From Salticus scenicus (taxonomy: Eukaryota > Arthropoda > Arachnida > Araneae > Salticidae): 64,000 nt of DNA. Both the position numbers and the translations under genes were made by a program. Of this stretch, positions 1-11,807 are shown one piece after another. Numbering within the stretch: the first letter of the stretch is position 1; the number at the start of each line of letters is the position of its first letter. Below the pieces are notes generated by a model. The model was not told where the DNA came from, made no database searches, and saw nothing but the letters and a program-made list of their open reading frames with translations. The stretch spans positions 194,717,532 to 194,781,531 of the forward strand of contig OZ005661.1 of the NCBI GenBank assembly GCA_963930645.1. Reading direction: 5' to 3'.

Positions 1-79
1 GAGTGCATTACTTGTAGGATGTAATTTGAACTTTTTGTATATAAGAAAGACAAAAAACAATGTAAAAAATCAAAGTACT

Positions 80-825
80 CATTTTTCCTTTCGTCTATAG
101 TATGTATAAAGAAAAGTAATGGATTTATGAAAATATTTTTCTTCCAGTTTTTGATGGTTTTAAATGTTTTATGCAGTTCTCAACACCATTTGATCATTTT
201 TAGAAAATGTCTGGGCGTATGTTAGTCTGTATATTACGAACCACTCGACGAAATTTAAACAAACTTCATATTAATTTGAAATTTGGCATAAATTGGTTCC
301 TATTACATTTTTGGCATTAATCTCTCAACAGGTGGTACCGTCATCCCATTGTTCAGTATGGTAGTATAGGATGAAATTTTGTATAAATATACATAACAAA
401 TACATTTAACGAATTATTGAGAAATTGCTAAGAAATTTTATAACTGCATTAGTAAACTGGGAAAAATTTGTGTGTATGTATTCGCGTCGCTTCGCCCCGT
501 CAAGGGAAAAAGTAACCTCACAGGAGGGTGAGCTATAAATATTAGTATATTTCAAAAGAACTCGACATTACCATTAAAACAAATGGTTGAATCATAAATT
601 TGTGAAAATTTAAAACAAAAATATAGATTATTTATTTATTAATTAAAGGGGCATTACAGTACTTGGAACAAAACTAACTTTCTATGTATGTTTAATATTA
701 TACTTTTCTGGGGTTAAAATTGTCCATATTCATCACGAAAAATAAGTTGCTTAAGTTATAAATTTAATAAATAATTTGCAGTGTGTGAATTTATATAAGT
801 AAATGTAGGAGAAACTTTCGTCATG
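80..825 (+). repeat. degenerate copy of hairpin-ended interspersed repeat
   Basis: Resembles, in order, the copies at 50341-51075 and 52578-53343. Shared landmarks are the 'tttttagaaaatgtctg' block near 200, the 'gaaattttgtataaat' block near 375, and the 'tttcaaaagaactcg' and 'atggttgaatcata' blocks near 550-595. The terminal hairpin seen in the other copies is eroded here. No coding sequence. Classification is uncertain; the copy is grouped with the Helentron-like family by homology only. Confidence 0.6.
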
Positions 826-1343
826 AACAAAGCGTACTAGTTCAACTTCAGCAAACGGTGTATTGATGCCTGTAGGAAAATGTATGTGATAGACATATCT
901 ATCAAGACATTTGAGGAATCAAAATTTCTTTAACCGGTAGTTACACTAAATATTTTAAATGCAGAAATGTTAGAAATTGCGAAATCGTAAAAAGGCAAAA
1001 ATTATGAATTACTTCAAATTTGCTTTGGTCTAACCCTTAATGCATAATGAAATTGTTGAATTGATCCATTTCTGAAGATTTATTTTGCTGAAAATGTTTT
1101 ATAAAATCATATTTTAGTGTTTTTGCAGGAATCATGTATAAAGAATTTTGAAGACTATGCAAATTTTATTCAAAATATACAAAATAAAAATAAAAAATGC
1201 GTTAATCGAATGTTGAAGAAAAGCCACAGTTGATTGAAGAACGCTTTTGGAGAAAAAGAATTTGAATAGCAATAGAGTAAAATGTAAGTTTCACCTTAAA
1301 TATACAGTCATGGTATGTTATAAAAGTATATAGAATTTTTAAA
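826..1343. other. AT-rich stretch, no gene seen
   Basis: Single-copy-looking AT-rich DNA with no ORF of interest and no repeat that I can match elsewhere in the window. Confidence 0.6.
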
Positions 1344-2118
1344 TACAGGTAACCCCTGAAGATCACAATACTTGCAGAACACGAGTTTCGAATAAAGCAG
1401 ATACCTTCTCTCGAATTACACGGTTTCAAACAACACGATTTTAGAGTAAATTTTTGAAAAGGAAAAAAATACATACATTATTTGATGTAAATTTATTTTC
1501 GAATATGTCATTTGGTTGATGAAATAGATAGTTATGAACAAAGGAAAATTTGCTCAGAATTATAAGAAAATTACAATTTTTATCACGAAGTTTGAAAAAT
1601 CACGCCTAAGAATTATAAATTCCATTCCATTTTAATTGAAATAAATACTCATTATTTACAAATGCATATGTAAGCACCTAAGTCAAATTTCGTTGCAATT
1701 TTTCTTTTAAATTTAGTCTTGTTTACTTTTTGTGAAAAATAAGAGAAATACTCGTCAAACAAAATTTATTGTATGCATTTGATGGATTTATTGAAATTTT
1801 TGTTAGATAGAAGTTTGAATTAATTTCAGTATAAAGTGCAGGTGATTCAGAGTATCGAATTTTTAATATTTTCAACCAACTTTTTTTTTTTTTTTTTAAA
1901 TAAGTGTTTCATCAAAACATTTTTAATTTTTTTTTTGTGTGTGTGTGTTCTTAATTTACAAAATCTCTGCATAAAAACAAATTTTAGTTCGAAAAAGGTG
2001 TACGATTTCATTTGAAACTAAAGTAAAAATTTTGGACCGGCTAAAGGAAGGAGAAAAAATATCAGCTGTTGCAAACACAGAGAACATGAATGAGGCTTCT
2101 ATTCGTACAGTAAAAAAA

Positions 2119-2792
2119 ATCTGGAGTGACTGCACTCGACTTTCCGAACATTGAGTAATTAACAGTTTTGTAGATAAAGTAAAGAAAGAGGAGTTTTTAA
2201 CAAACAAAAGAGAGAAAACCATAATAGAGAGTTTGAGTATCTTTCTCCATATATTACACGATGTTTTATTTAACGCTACTGAACTTTGAGCCCATAGAAC
2301 ATAATATAAAGAATTTTTTGTTATGCCCCTGTGAAAACCTGTAAATGCTAGATTCACCAAAATCTATACAGTTGATACAACTGTGGCCTATAAAATGTGT
2401 AAATTTTTTTTTGCTCAGATTAATAAGGCGTTTAGATGCTATCACACTTTTAAAAGTTTGGCCCCATAGGCCATAATGATAAAGATTTTTTCTTTGTGCG
2501 CCTGTGAAAAAAATTGTAAGTGCTAGATTCACCAAAATGAATAGGGTTCGTACTATGGTGACTTACAATATATGTTCCAACTTTCAGCTTATTCGAACAA
2601 AGCCTTTAGACGCTAGCGTGTTCATTTACAGACATACACACATACATATACACATACATATACACATATATACATCATCGTAAAAATAGAGAAAACGGAC
2701 TCAGGGGACCTCGAAACGTATAGAAACATCAAAATCTCAAATTCGGATTTTTGACATGATTACAATATTTTACTCACTATGGTGTTCGGAAA
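2119..2792 (-). mobile_element. Helentron-like (HINE) non-autonomous element, copy 2
   Basis: Read on the minus strand it starts ACTTTCCGAACACCATAG near 2792 and carries a (TATG)n-type microsatellite near 2630-2680. It then has two copies of a ~170-bp internal repeat and ends with TGTTCGGAAAGT (inverse of the start) followed by a small hairpin GAGTGCAGTCACTC and CCAGAT in a T-run. Subterminal inverted repeat, internal microsatellite, terminal hairpin and T-rich target match the known plan of Helentron/DINE-1-like elements. It is inserted in the Tigger transposase. A longer copy lies at 51896-53677. Confidence 0.6.
2625..2680. repeat. (CATA)n/(CA)n microsatellite
   Basis: Imperfect 'acacatacatatac' reiterations internal to the Helentron-like element. 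The other copy has the complementary tract at 52007-52050. Confidence 0.85.
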
Positions 2793-2870
2793 GTAAAAAG
2801 AATGAAGAAAAAATAAGAGATTATACATCAATACATGAGTAATTCTCTGAAAAGTGGTCTTTTCATGTCC

Positions 2871-5378
2871 CAGTAATCTTGAGGGCATATTTTTAAAATC
2901 ACAAAAACAAAAAGCTGTCAGAACTATCAATATTAATTAGTTACGCATGTAAACTGTAATTCTTTGGTTACTGGAATTTAAATATAATTTTAAAATATTT
3001 TTTGAAATGCAAAATATCATTCCCTCACTGTGTCCCCATTCACACTTGTAAGTAAATAAAATGGTTTCTATGGTATTAAAGCACGTATATTTAGATTATT
3101 TTAATTGAAAATTTATTAAACATACTTTAATAAATATTTATCCATTATACTACATTTATACATTATGCAATGAAAGAAATTAGAACACACTTTATTATCC
3201 CTGGTATTAGATATCATTCCCTCATCAAACTATAACCACACCCCTACTTACTCCATTAATGGCAGCACGTGCTTTGTGCTTTATATAAGTCAAACTTAAT
3301 TTGTATAGCAGCAAAGTAAAAAGCCATTTTGTGTTCTGTTCGAAACTTTTTACAATGAGTTGCATAAGGCTCTCAAACGTTAGATTGAAATACAGTATTT
3401 TTATTATACGTCATTCCCTCATTCATTATAAAGTTAACTAAAATAAATCACATTTCTTTTCTATTTTACCATTAAGAAGCAAACAAGGAGGAGATACATA
3501 AATGAACTGTTTTGATAGGGTTTAATTTTTTTAGTTTTTTTTTTTTTTTTTAGTTCTATTACAGGAATCTGATATAAGGAGTTCTGTAGACTATGAAATG
3601 TCTATTCAGAATACATAAAGTGACAAAAATGTGTTGGTCATACGTTGATTGGTTGAAGAAAGTTTCCGGGGAAAACAATTGAGCTGTGATACCGTCTAAA
3701 ATAAGTTTTGCCTGAAATCTGATGGCATGGCAAGTTATACTTAATATTTAGGAACTCTTTAATATTCTTTTGCTTATAATTAAGACTCTTCGTAATTTCT
3801 TTAAGGTATTTCAACTTTTTAGGATAATTTGCCTATTATAATAATTTGTTTTATTTATAAAATACGTAAATAAGTGAAGCAATGCGTCGATTCTCTTTAG
3901 TTTTTGTATGTATATTAATGAATGTAAAATGAATCATGACAAAAAAAAAAAAAAAGAAAAAAGTTCTGTTATTCAGAAATTGAAACTTAATTTTCTAAAA
4001 GAAAGAAAATTTTTAAATTACAGCTCAATTTAATTTTAATAATTTTTTGGTAGAAAAAGATGAAAGAAAATCGTTTTATTCGAAAATTGATGCTTCAATT
4101 ATAAGTCATGCAGTGTTTCATACTAAATGTTGAGAAACTTTTATTTTAAATTCTAAATTATATTTTCAACTTTATTTATTTATTTAAGTTTAGTTCTCAT
4201 TCCAAAATGAAATGAAAGAATTTTTCGATAATTCGTATGTTCTAGGAAGTTTATTTTACTTTTCCCCTTTTATGTACATTAAAAAAAATTTGAAATTTAA
4301 TTTTAAATCATTTACCTTTTTTTATGCAGTTAATTACCTATTCATAAAATCTCTTAAAATGTTTCACATTCTTCATGATGAAAATGCTAAAATGGTGTAT
4401 TAAGCACTAAAACTAAATTTAGCATTTAGATTGTAATATTCAATATTCAGATTTCTTCTACATTTAGGAGAAAATTAATTAACTTTAATCTTAAATGAAA
4501 TTTAAATAACTGCAGTTTTTATTTCATAAAAGTATCTTTGTATCAAAATTATCACTTCAAATACAGAAAAACTAGAGCTTTTTATTAATATATTTATATC
4601 TTTATAAACTGGATATTATGAAGGCATTAAAAAAATGTGATGTCAAATGTGTCAAGAACAGAGTCTGTAAACAAGTTTTATTCCTCAGATACGGAAATAA
4701 TTTATTCTAATTGAATGTATTATTGCGAACATTATGGTTTAATAACCGAAATTTCATCGAAAATTCAAGTTCTCTTAATCAATATAATTTCTCAATAAAA
4801 AAGTCTCTTGTGAAATAATGCTAGTTAAAAAGGAATATTGTTTAAGAAAACTCCCATCATTTATATGAGAATGAAAATTCCAAAATTTAAATGGCGATTG
4901 TTTGGATTAACAAATTTAAATAATATAAAATTCTGTTTTAACTTACTTAAATTGCTTTTTAGTTCCCATAGTGATCGGTAAGATGGTATAATTAAATGTT
5001 TTCCCCACTCTTTATGAAAAAAAAAAAAAGAATTGTGATTTTTATCAAATATTCGTATTAATAAGCTTTTATCCATAGATGAAGAAAATATAAGACGACT
5101 GATTTTTGTTATTACACAGGTAACCCTACAATAAAGCATTTTGTATGATTTATTCAATAATTTTGTCTGTTAAATTTTTGTCTAAATTAGATATTTTCTT
5201 TTAAATATATTATTTGTTATGGTAGAAAAAAATAACTGAATTAATTTTAATTAGAAAGGAATTTTTTTCTCTTTTTAACTACTATATATTTCTTAACTGT
5301 TTCATTTCAAAGCTAAATTTTATACAGAAGAAAATGGAATCAGTATAAATTTATTTAAAAATTATTCTTATTTTAACG
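2871..5378. other. AT-rich intergenic DNA, no gene seen
   Basis: Short ORFs at 4212-4403 and 4861-5157 have low-complexity AT-driven composition and no recognisable motif, and I regard them as chance. Homopolymer runs occur at about 3540 and 3940. The phrase 'atcattccctca' recurs around 3018, 3212 and 3411 without other repeat structure. Nothing else is supported. Confidence 0.55.
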
Positions 5379-5436
5379 AATATATATATATATATATATA
5401 TATAGATAGATAGATATATAGATATATAGATATCAA
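5379..5436. repeat. (TA)n / (GATA)n microsatellite
   Basis: Alternating TA followed by 'gatagatagatata' units. Confidence 0.9.
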
Positions 5437-6148
5437 ATAGCTTTTTATTAATTAAGAATTCATTAAAACTTGGTTTATTGTTTTATATTAATCAAAGAGA
5501 TATTATATTCTTTAAATACTAATATAAACAAAATTTTACAAACAATACGATTATTAAAAAATTCTTTTTCTATTTGAGACAAAAAATAATTTTTTTTACG
5601 TCATACTATAAAGAAAAATTTATAATTTTATGTAGAAAATAGAGCCCATTTAACCACTATAAAATCAGTAATTTATGAAATAAAAGTTATAATTTGTTTA
5701 TTGGTCAAAATTCATCCTGTACATTTGCTTTCTTATACTTTATAATCAATATTAAGATAATTAATGAAAATGTCATACTAGTTTTGAAGAAAAATATTTC
5801 CATTGCGTTTTCTATAGATTTTACTTAATTTGAGACAAAACTTAGTTTCTTTGCACACTGCTGGCCACCCAAAATACAACACCAAGAAGGAATGCAATTA
5901 TCAGAATATTTACTGGACGCATACATTATAGTACAAAGAAGAATTGATTGAATTTTCAGAAAATTTGAAGCAATATGTCCTGAGGAAAGAGTATATAAAG
6001 ACACTACCCTAGGTGCAATAACTGCACTTATCTGACTAGAATTACATCGAAAAGCACTTGGATGATATATTCGGGTTCATCATTTACTGGAGCTTCAACA
6101 CGATGCTACAGTGCATAGACTGTGGTTACTGGTGAGTAGTGGTAGTTA
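5437..6148. other. AT-rich DNA with a possible Tc1-like terminus
   Basis: No gene. At 5862-5885 the string GCTGGCCACCCAAAATACAA resembles inverted-repeat ends of some Tc1-like transposons, and the following 270 bases are less AT-rich than their surroundings. The matching opposite end is not present, so this is a weak lead. Confidence 0.3.

Positions 6149-6203
<55 letters not shown>
6149..6203. repeat. (TA)n microsatellite
   Basis: About 27 uninterrupted TA dinucleotides. Confidence 0.95.
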
Positions 6204-6204
<1 letters not shown>

Positions 6205-6370
6205 CTTATTGGATTATTTAAAATCAATCATAAAAAATAGCATGAAGTTAGGTTTACCGGTGCATATAAAAACAAACCGGTATAACAAGAAAATATTTAA
6301 TAATCAAATTCAAACATTATTAACTTAAACTATTGCTAATTTTAACAAACAGAAAAAAAATGTAGGAATT

Positions 6371-6396
6371 AAAAAAAAAAAAAAAAAAAAAAAAAA
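6371..6396. repeat. poly(A) tract
   Basis: 26 A residues. It could be a retroposon tail, but no target duplication or body was identified. Confidence 0.9.
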
Positions 6397-7079
6397 CCGA
6401 TTGGGTGCAGTACAAAAATAGATTTCACCTCGTGTTGCTCATGTATACCAAATCTTGCTGATGATACACAAAAAATTATTTTAGTGGCTCACTAAGGATA
6501 ATAAGAACTGCTGATTTTTTGTTTTTTTTAAATATCATGAGATAATTATTTTCGATATGAACAATGAATTTGACAGTAAATATGTCACACATGTGCAATA
6601 AATATGATCTATGAATGTTTATTATAAATTAATAAATAAAAATGCAATATTTATAAATTTATTTAATTTACTGAAATTTTATTAATAAATAATTAGATGA
6701 TGAGCAATGAATTTATGATTACCAAGAAATGTTTTGAAACAACAAAAAATTACATTCCTTGCAAACTCACTTTAAAGGAAAATATTTTAATTTAAAAGTT
6801 TGTTCATTTAATGTTGATGAATAAAGTAAAACCCCGCATGTTCTAAATCTCTTACTTTCAATAGTGATTCACTTCAATTCAGAGAAGTTCTTGAAAAAAA
6901 AAATATTTATTTATTGCAATATATATATTTTTCATACAATATTTTTAAACCTCCCCTTACATTAATCACTTTTTTAAACTCTTTTTTTAAGAAATTTCAG
7001 ACTATAATTTTATTTAATGTGCTTCATTTTATTCATTTGAAACATAAAATTCGTCATCTTTTAGTGGCATTAAATTGTC

Positions 7080-7082
<3 letters not shown>

Positions 7083-7114
<32 letters not shown>
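7083..7114. repeat. poly(A) tract
   Basis: About 31 A residues in AT-rich DNA; no associated retroposon recognised. Confidence 0.9.
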
Positions 7115-7116
<2 letters not shown>

Positions 7117-7378
7117 GTAATTAGGAAGCAATGATAACTACACATAAGAAAGTAATATTATCTATATTAAAACTAGTTAAATTATTTACATTTACATTCA
7201 ACTATCACTATTTTTATTAATATTAACAATTTAAGTATAATGTAATAATAAACTAATAAACTTTTCTGGTTTCAAACTATTTACACTCAAAATTTTTCTA
7301 AAATCATAGATAGGAAAAATTTAGATAAATTTTTGATGTATTTACAAGGATAATAAAAAGAGTAAATGACAGTTTCAA

Positions 7379-7644
7379 ATGTATGTGCCAGTTTCATGGG
7401 AAAATGCCGGCTTTTTATATCTCATACGTTTTCTTAAACCTTTATCTTTCATTTGGTACCTACTTTATGTTCCTAACTTACCAAATTCAAAATTTATCAG
7501 TACATAACGTTACACTACTTTTCCCCATAGACTATATTTTTAAACTTCTTAAGTTAATGACAAAACTAAAAAATATACATTGTTAAAAACCTCCTTAACT
7601 TTTTTAGCATTTTCATTGAGTATAACAATGTTAACTCTTTAACC
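7379..7644 (+). repeat. first spacer of the module array (long type)
   Basis: Matches the long spacer: 'tttatctttcatttggtacct', then 'ccccatagacta', then 'aaaatatacattgttaaaaacct'. Its donor-like start is degraded ('gtatgtgccagtttcatgg'). Confidence 0.7.
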
Positions 7645-7993
7645 GGTGATTCCAACTCCTGCAGGGCCGATCTCCGGCGATCCCACATACTGCGTTCTAT
7701 CTTCAAGCTAAACCACCTCCTCCAAAGCCATTTTCTCACAAATTCAACTTCTGCGTGACCATCCTCCGGCAAATTCATATCCTGCAAGGCCTTCCTCCAG
7801 CGATTCCACATCTTGCAAGGACATCCTCTGGCAATTCCGCCTCCATTAGTGGCATTTTCGGGCGAGTCCTCTTCCAGTGGGGCTACCCTCCGACGATTCA
7901 ACCGCCTGTGGAACCGGAGAGCGACATCAGCCACCATGAAAATAGGACGTATTTTCAGTCCCCTGTGTTTCAAGTCTAATAATTTGGACACCG
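7645..7993 (+). repeat. module 1, exon-like block
   Basis: About ten 31-bp units, then the shared tail. It ends GGACACCG|GTAAGTG, an intact donor-like site at 7994. The spacer to 8129 is only 136 bp and ends CTCGTTCATAG. Confidence 0.8.
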
Positions 7994-8129
7994 GTAAGTG
8001 CGAGTTAGAATCATATATCATTCTTTATTTTAAACTTTATCTTTAATTTAGTACCTGGTTTATATTCCTAGCTTATCTGGTTCAAAAGTTGTGAGTACTT
8101 AAATTTATTTTATTTTATCTCGTTCATAG

Positions 8130-8378
8130 GCGGCGACTCCTTCTCGGCCATCTCCTGCGATTCCACCTCTTCAGGGTTTATCCTTCGGTTATCCCCCATC
8201 TTTCAAGTACCTCTTCTGGAACTCTGTCTCCTGTAGGACCATCTTCCGGTGATTTATCCTCCAGCGGGGCTCTCCTCGGACGATTCAACCTCCTGCGAGG
8301 CCGCAGAGCGACATCAGCAACCATAGAAATGTGATGCTTATTCAGTTCTCTGTGTTCTAAGGTTAATTTCGGACAGTG
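8130..8378 (+). repeat. module 2, exon-like block
   Basis: Preceded by CGTTCATAG|GCGG and ends GGACAGTG|GTAAGTGG at 8379. The following spacer is enlarged by an array of ~145-bp repeats. Confidence 0.8.
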
Positions 8379-8477
8379 GTAAGTGGCAATTACAAATCAT
8401 ACATTTGTTTACCATGTTTTTATTAACTTGGATTCTTGTTTGTTTGTTTGCACATCTTGCAATCGATTTTTAACTGA

Positions 8478-9052
8478 CTTCCCGAATAGCTAGATATTTG
8501 AAACTTTCAGAATAGCTCAAAACACGGTGACAATGCTATTTTTTAATATTATTAGCCAGCCGTTTCGGGTTCTTGCTACCTTCAACAGCGTTTATATGAT
8601 TCAACACAAAATTTATTTAACTTTCCGGCTAGCAAGACATTTGAAACTTTCAGAATAGTTCAGAACACAGTGCCAATGCATTTTTTTTTTAAATACTTAA
8701 TACTTTTAACCAATTGTTTCGGAACCCCGCTGCCTTCAGTAGCGTTTATATGATTCAACAATCATATAACTTCCGAATTAGCTAGACACTTGAAACTTTT
8801 AGAATAGCTTAAAAACCGGTAACAATGCATTTTTAAATATTTTTAGCCAATTGTTTCAGGTCCCCGCTGACTTAGGTAGCGTTTATAGGATTCGAGAATC
8901 ATATAACTTCTCGACTAGCTAGACACTTGAAACTTTCAGAATAGCTCAGAACATAGTGACAATGCATTTTTTTTATACTTTTAACCAGTCATTTCGGGGT
9001 CCCTGCTACCTTCGGTAGAGTTTATATCATTCAACTGAAAATTTAAAATTAC
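8478..9052 (+). repeat. four tandem copies of a ~145-bp repeat inside a spacer
   Basis: The landmark 'tagacacttgaaactttcag' or a close variant recurs at 8491, 8634, 8783 and 8920 (spacings 143, 149 and 137). Each is followed by 'aatagctcagaacacagtg', 'caatgcatttttt', 'tcggggtccctgctaccttc' and 'gtagcgtttatatgattcaa'. The final part of one unit also occurs at 10436-10490 in another spacer, so the expansion happened within the module family. Confidence 0.85.
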
Positions 9053-9352
9053 GATATATAAAAACTTCTTTTAATCTTGTAATTATTACCTCTAGTCTTT
9101 ATAATTGATTGATACCTGATTTATATTCCTAGCTTATCTGGTTTTAAAATGATGAATACTTAACGTTTAGTCACATTTCGCATAGACTTCGAATGAAGCA
9201 TTATTAAAGTTCTAAACTTTAATTTTTTCTTATATTTTTAAATTGTTTAAGTGAAAGTTAATAATAAAACTATAAAATATAAATTGTTAAGAACCTACTC
9301 TTAAATTATTACCCAGTTACATAAAATATAACTTTATTATCTCGTTTACAAG

Positions 9353-9729
9353 CGATTCCACCTCCTTCAAGGCCTTTCATCGGCAATTGCCCTTCCTTTG
9401 GGATAATCCTCCCGCGATGTCACCTCCTGCAAGCTATATCTTTCGGCGAGTACACCTCCTGCGCCGCTATCTCCCGTCGACTCTACATCCTTTTGTGATA
9501 ATGCTCCGGAGACTCGAAATCTTGAGGGGACATCCTCTGGAGATTCCACTTTGTTTGTCAATCCTCCAATGATTCAACCTTTTGCGAGACAATCCTCTGG
9601 CGATTATATATCTTGAAATCCATCCTACAGCGATTTCTCCTCCTGCATTTCCGGAGAGCGACATTAGCCACCATAGTAACACAACGTGTTTTCATTTGTC
9701 CATGTGTAAACTTCAATAACTTTTGACAG
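9353..9729 (+). repeat. module 3, exon-like block
   Basis: Preceded by CTCGTTTACAAG. The block keeps the tail but the donor-like site is changed to GATATG (9730), so it could not serve as a canonical donor. Confidence 0.75.
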
Positions 9730-10029
9730 GATATGCGTCAGTTACGAGCCATTTTTCATTTTTTCCCCTAAACTTTTACTTTGATTCGGAACCTGGTGTA
9801 TTTTCAGAGATTATCTGGTTCAAATGTTATGACATGAGTGCTTTTGTTTACCCTACTTTTTCCCATACACTAATATAGGAACACTTATTAAATTTCCTAT
9901 AAAAACATTTTTCATTTTTTTAAACTATTTAAATTATATTTAAAAGAATTGATAACATATACATTGTTAAGAAACTTCTTTTAAATTTTTATTTCAGATT
10001 CATTATCTATATTTATTTTATCTTGTGCA

Positions 10030-10425
10030 TGGGCAATTTGGAATCCTGCGAGGTCTTCCTCTACCGATTCCGTCACCTGAAGTGCCATCCTTTGGCAGTT
10101 CCACATCCTGCATATGATCCTCCAGGGATTACGAAACCTCAAGGCCAATGTCCGGCTGTTCCAACTCTTACACGACGATTCTCCGGTGAATGAACCCCCT
10201 GTGATGCAATACTTTGGAGAATTCACATCTTGCGAGGACATCCTCCTGTGATTCTACAACTTGTGAGGCCGTCCGACAGAGATTCCACATCCTGCGGATT
10301 ATCCTCCAGCGATTTGACATCCTGCGTGTCCATATTCATAAGTTTCAACGTACTGCGAGACCAGAGAGCAACATTTGCCACAAAAGGAACAGGATGTGTT
10401 TTAAATTTCCTGTGTTTCAAGGTAA
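10030..10425 (+). repeat. module 4, exon-like block
   Basis: 31-bp units and the shared tail. The acceptor-like edge is degraded (TCTTGTGCATGGG), and the tail runs directly into the end of a 145-bp repeat at 10436. Confidence 0.7.
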
Positions 10426-10776
10426 AATTTCAACACTGCCTTCGGTAGCGTTTATATGATTCAACAGAAAATTTAAGAAGAGGGTAAATAAAAAGTTCTT
10501 TTAATTATTAATTCTAGTCATTATATTTGATTTGGCGCCGAGTTTATGTTTCTAGCTTATCTGGTTTAAAAATTGAGTACTTAACGTTTCCCCACGTTGC
10601 ATATAGACTTAGAATGAAGCATTATTAAAATCCTAATCCTTAAATATTTCTTACATTTTTAAATTTTTTAAGTGAAAGTTAATAATAATAAAACTATAAA
10701 ATATAAATTTTTTAGAACCTACTCATAAATTATTGCTCAATTACATAAAATATAACTTTATTATCTCGTTTACAAG

Positions 10777-10892
10777 CGATTCCACCTTCTTCAAGGCCTT
10801 CCTTTGGGGTAGTCCCCCCGCGTTGCACCTCCCACATTTTTTCATGGTGTTTTTAATTCCCTACGTTTCAAGACTGATAATTTCGGACAGTG
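10777..10892 (+). repeat. module 5, short exon-like block
   Basis: Preceded by CTCGTTTACAAG. Only about one 31-bp unit remains before the tail. The donor position reads CTAAGT, a G-to-C change. Confidence 0.7.
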
Positions 10893-11171
10893 CTAAGTCC
10901 CTATACAAACCATACATCATTTTTGATACTAAATCTTTATATTTAATTTAGTACCTGGTTTATGTTCCTAATTATGAGTACTTAACTTTACCCTGCCTTT
11001 CCCTATAGAGTTACAAAGGAGCATTATTTAAATTCTTATCTTAAAATTTTTCACATTTTTAAATTGTTAATTTAAAGTTAATTATAAAACTATAAAAATA
11101 TACATCGTTCAGAATCTCCTTAAATTTTTGTTCAGTGTCATAAAGCATAACTTATTTTTCTCGTTCATAGG

Positions 11172-11713
11172 CGATTCTAAAGCCTGCTGGGCCATACTCC
11201 TGGGATTCCTCTTCCTCTAAGGTAATCCTCCAGTGATTTCTCTTCTTGCGGAGCTCTTCTCAGGTTATTCAATTTCCAGCATAGGCCATCCTCAAGCCAT
11301 TCAACCACTTACAGGACAATCCTGCGGCGATTCCATTCCCTGAAGAAACTCTATCCAGCTATTCCTCCAAGCGGGACAACACTCGTCGATTTCACTTCCT
11401 TCAATTTCACTTCCTCCTGCAATTTTACCTCTTATGAAACGCCTTTCGACGAATTCACATATAGTGCTTTATTCTTCGGCGATTCCACCTCTTTCTGGTC
11501 CATAGAGTAACATCAGACACGATAGAAATTTTCAATTTTTCATGTTTCCTGTGGGATCATGTTCCGGCGATTCTTCATTCTTCATTCTCCGGTGACTCCA
11601 CATCATGCGAAGATATTCTTTGACGAATCAATCTTCTGCAGTTCATCCTCAGGGGATTCTATCTCCTATGAGCCCTCAGTTCTCATTGTTTCAACGCTGA
11701 TAACTTTTGACAG
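11172..11713 (+). repeat. module 6, exon-like block
   Basis: Longest uninterrupted block, about 540 bp. Acceptor-like CTCGTTCATAG|GCGATTC and donor-like CAG|GTATAAGTG. The spacer after it is the shortest in the array (11714-11807, 94 bp). Confidence 0.75.
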
Positions 11714-11807
11714 GTATAAGTGTCAGTTTTTTAATCCATATCTGATCTTTTTTCTTAAAATTTTATCTTTAATTTTCATTTCTATAACTATTTTATCTCC
11801 TCCATAG

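Larger units (their letters stand above)
2005..2860 (+). pseudogene. pogo/Tigger transposase N-terminal fragment, interrupted
   Basis: In one forward frame 2005-2119 reads FETKVKILDRLKEGEKIS followed by AVANTENMNEASIRTVKK. This is the pattern of the psq/CENP-B-type helix-turn-helix DNA-binding domain at the N-terminus of pogo/Tigger transposases, which binds the element's own ends. The reading resumes after the inserted repeat at about 2795 with KKNEEKIRDYTSIHE and then a stop. The second half of the domain and the whole DDE catalytic domain are missing. The split falls exactly at an A-rich lysine-lysine run, which marks the insertion target. The gene is dead: truncated, interrupted and with in-frame stops. 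Recognition rests on the motif pattern rather than an alignment, but the continuity of the protein across the insertion makes it convincing. Confidence 0.65.
1344..2870 (+). mobile_element. decayed pogo/Tigger element (left end plus transposase N-terminus)
   Basis: Begins at 1344 with TA followed by CAGGTAACCCCTGAA, the kind of end seen in pogo/Tigger elements. The next ~120 bases resemble the AT-rich subterminal region of such elements. Downstream, 2005-2119 and 2793-2860 encode pieces of the N-terminal helix-turn-helix domain of a pogo-type transposase. A Helentron-like repeat (2119-2792) splits the gene. No matching right inverted repeat was found, so the 3' part is lost or unrecognisable. 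Confidence 0.6.

Noticed and set aside
7566..8046. ORFs on both strands (up to 151 codons) in the 31-bp array as genes
   Set aside because: The repeat unit lacks stops in all six frames, so such ORFs are expected; splice phases differ between modules 1 and 2, which argues against a conserved coding frame.
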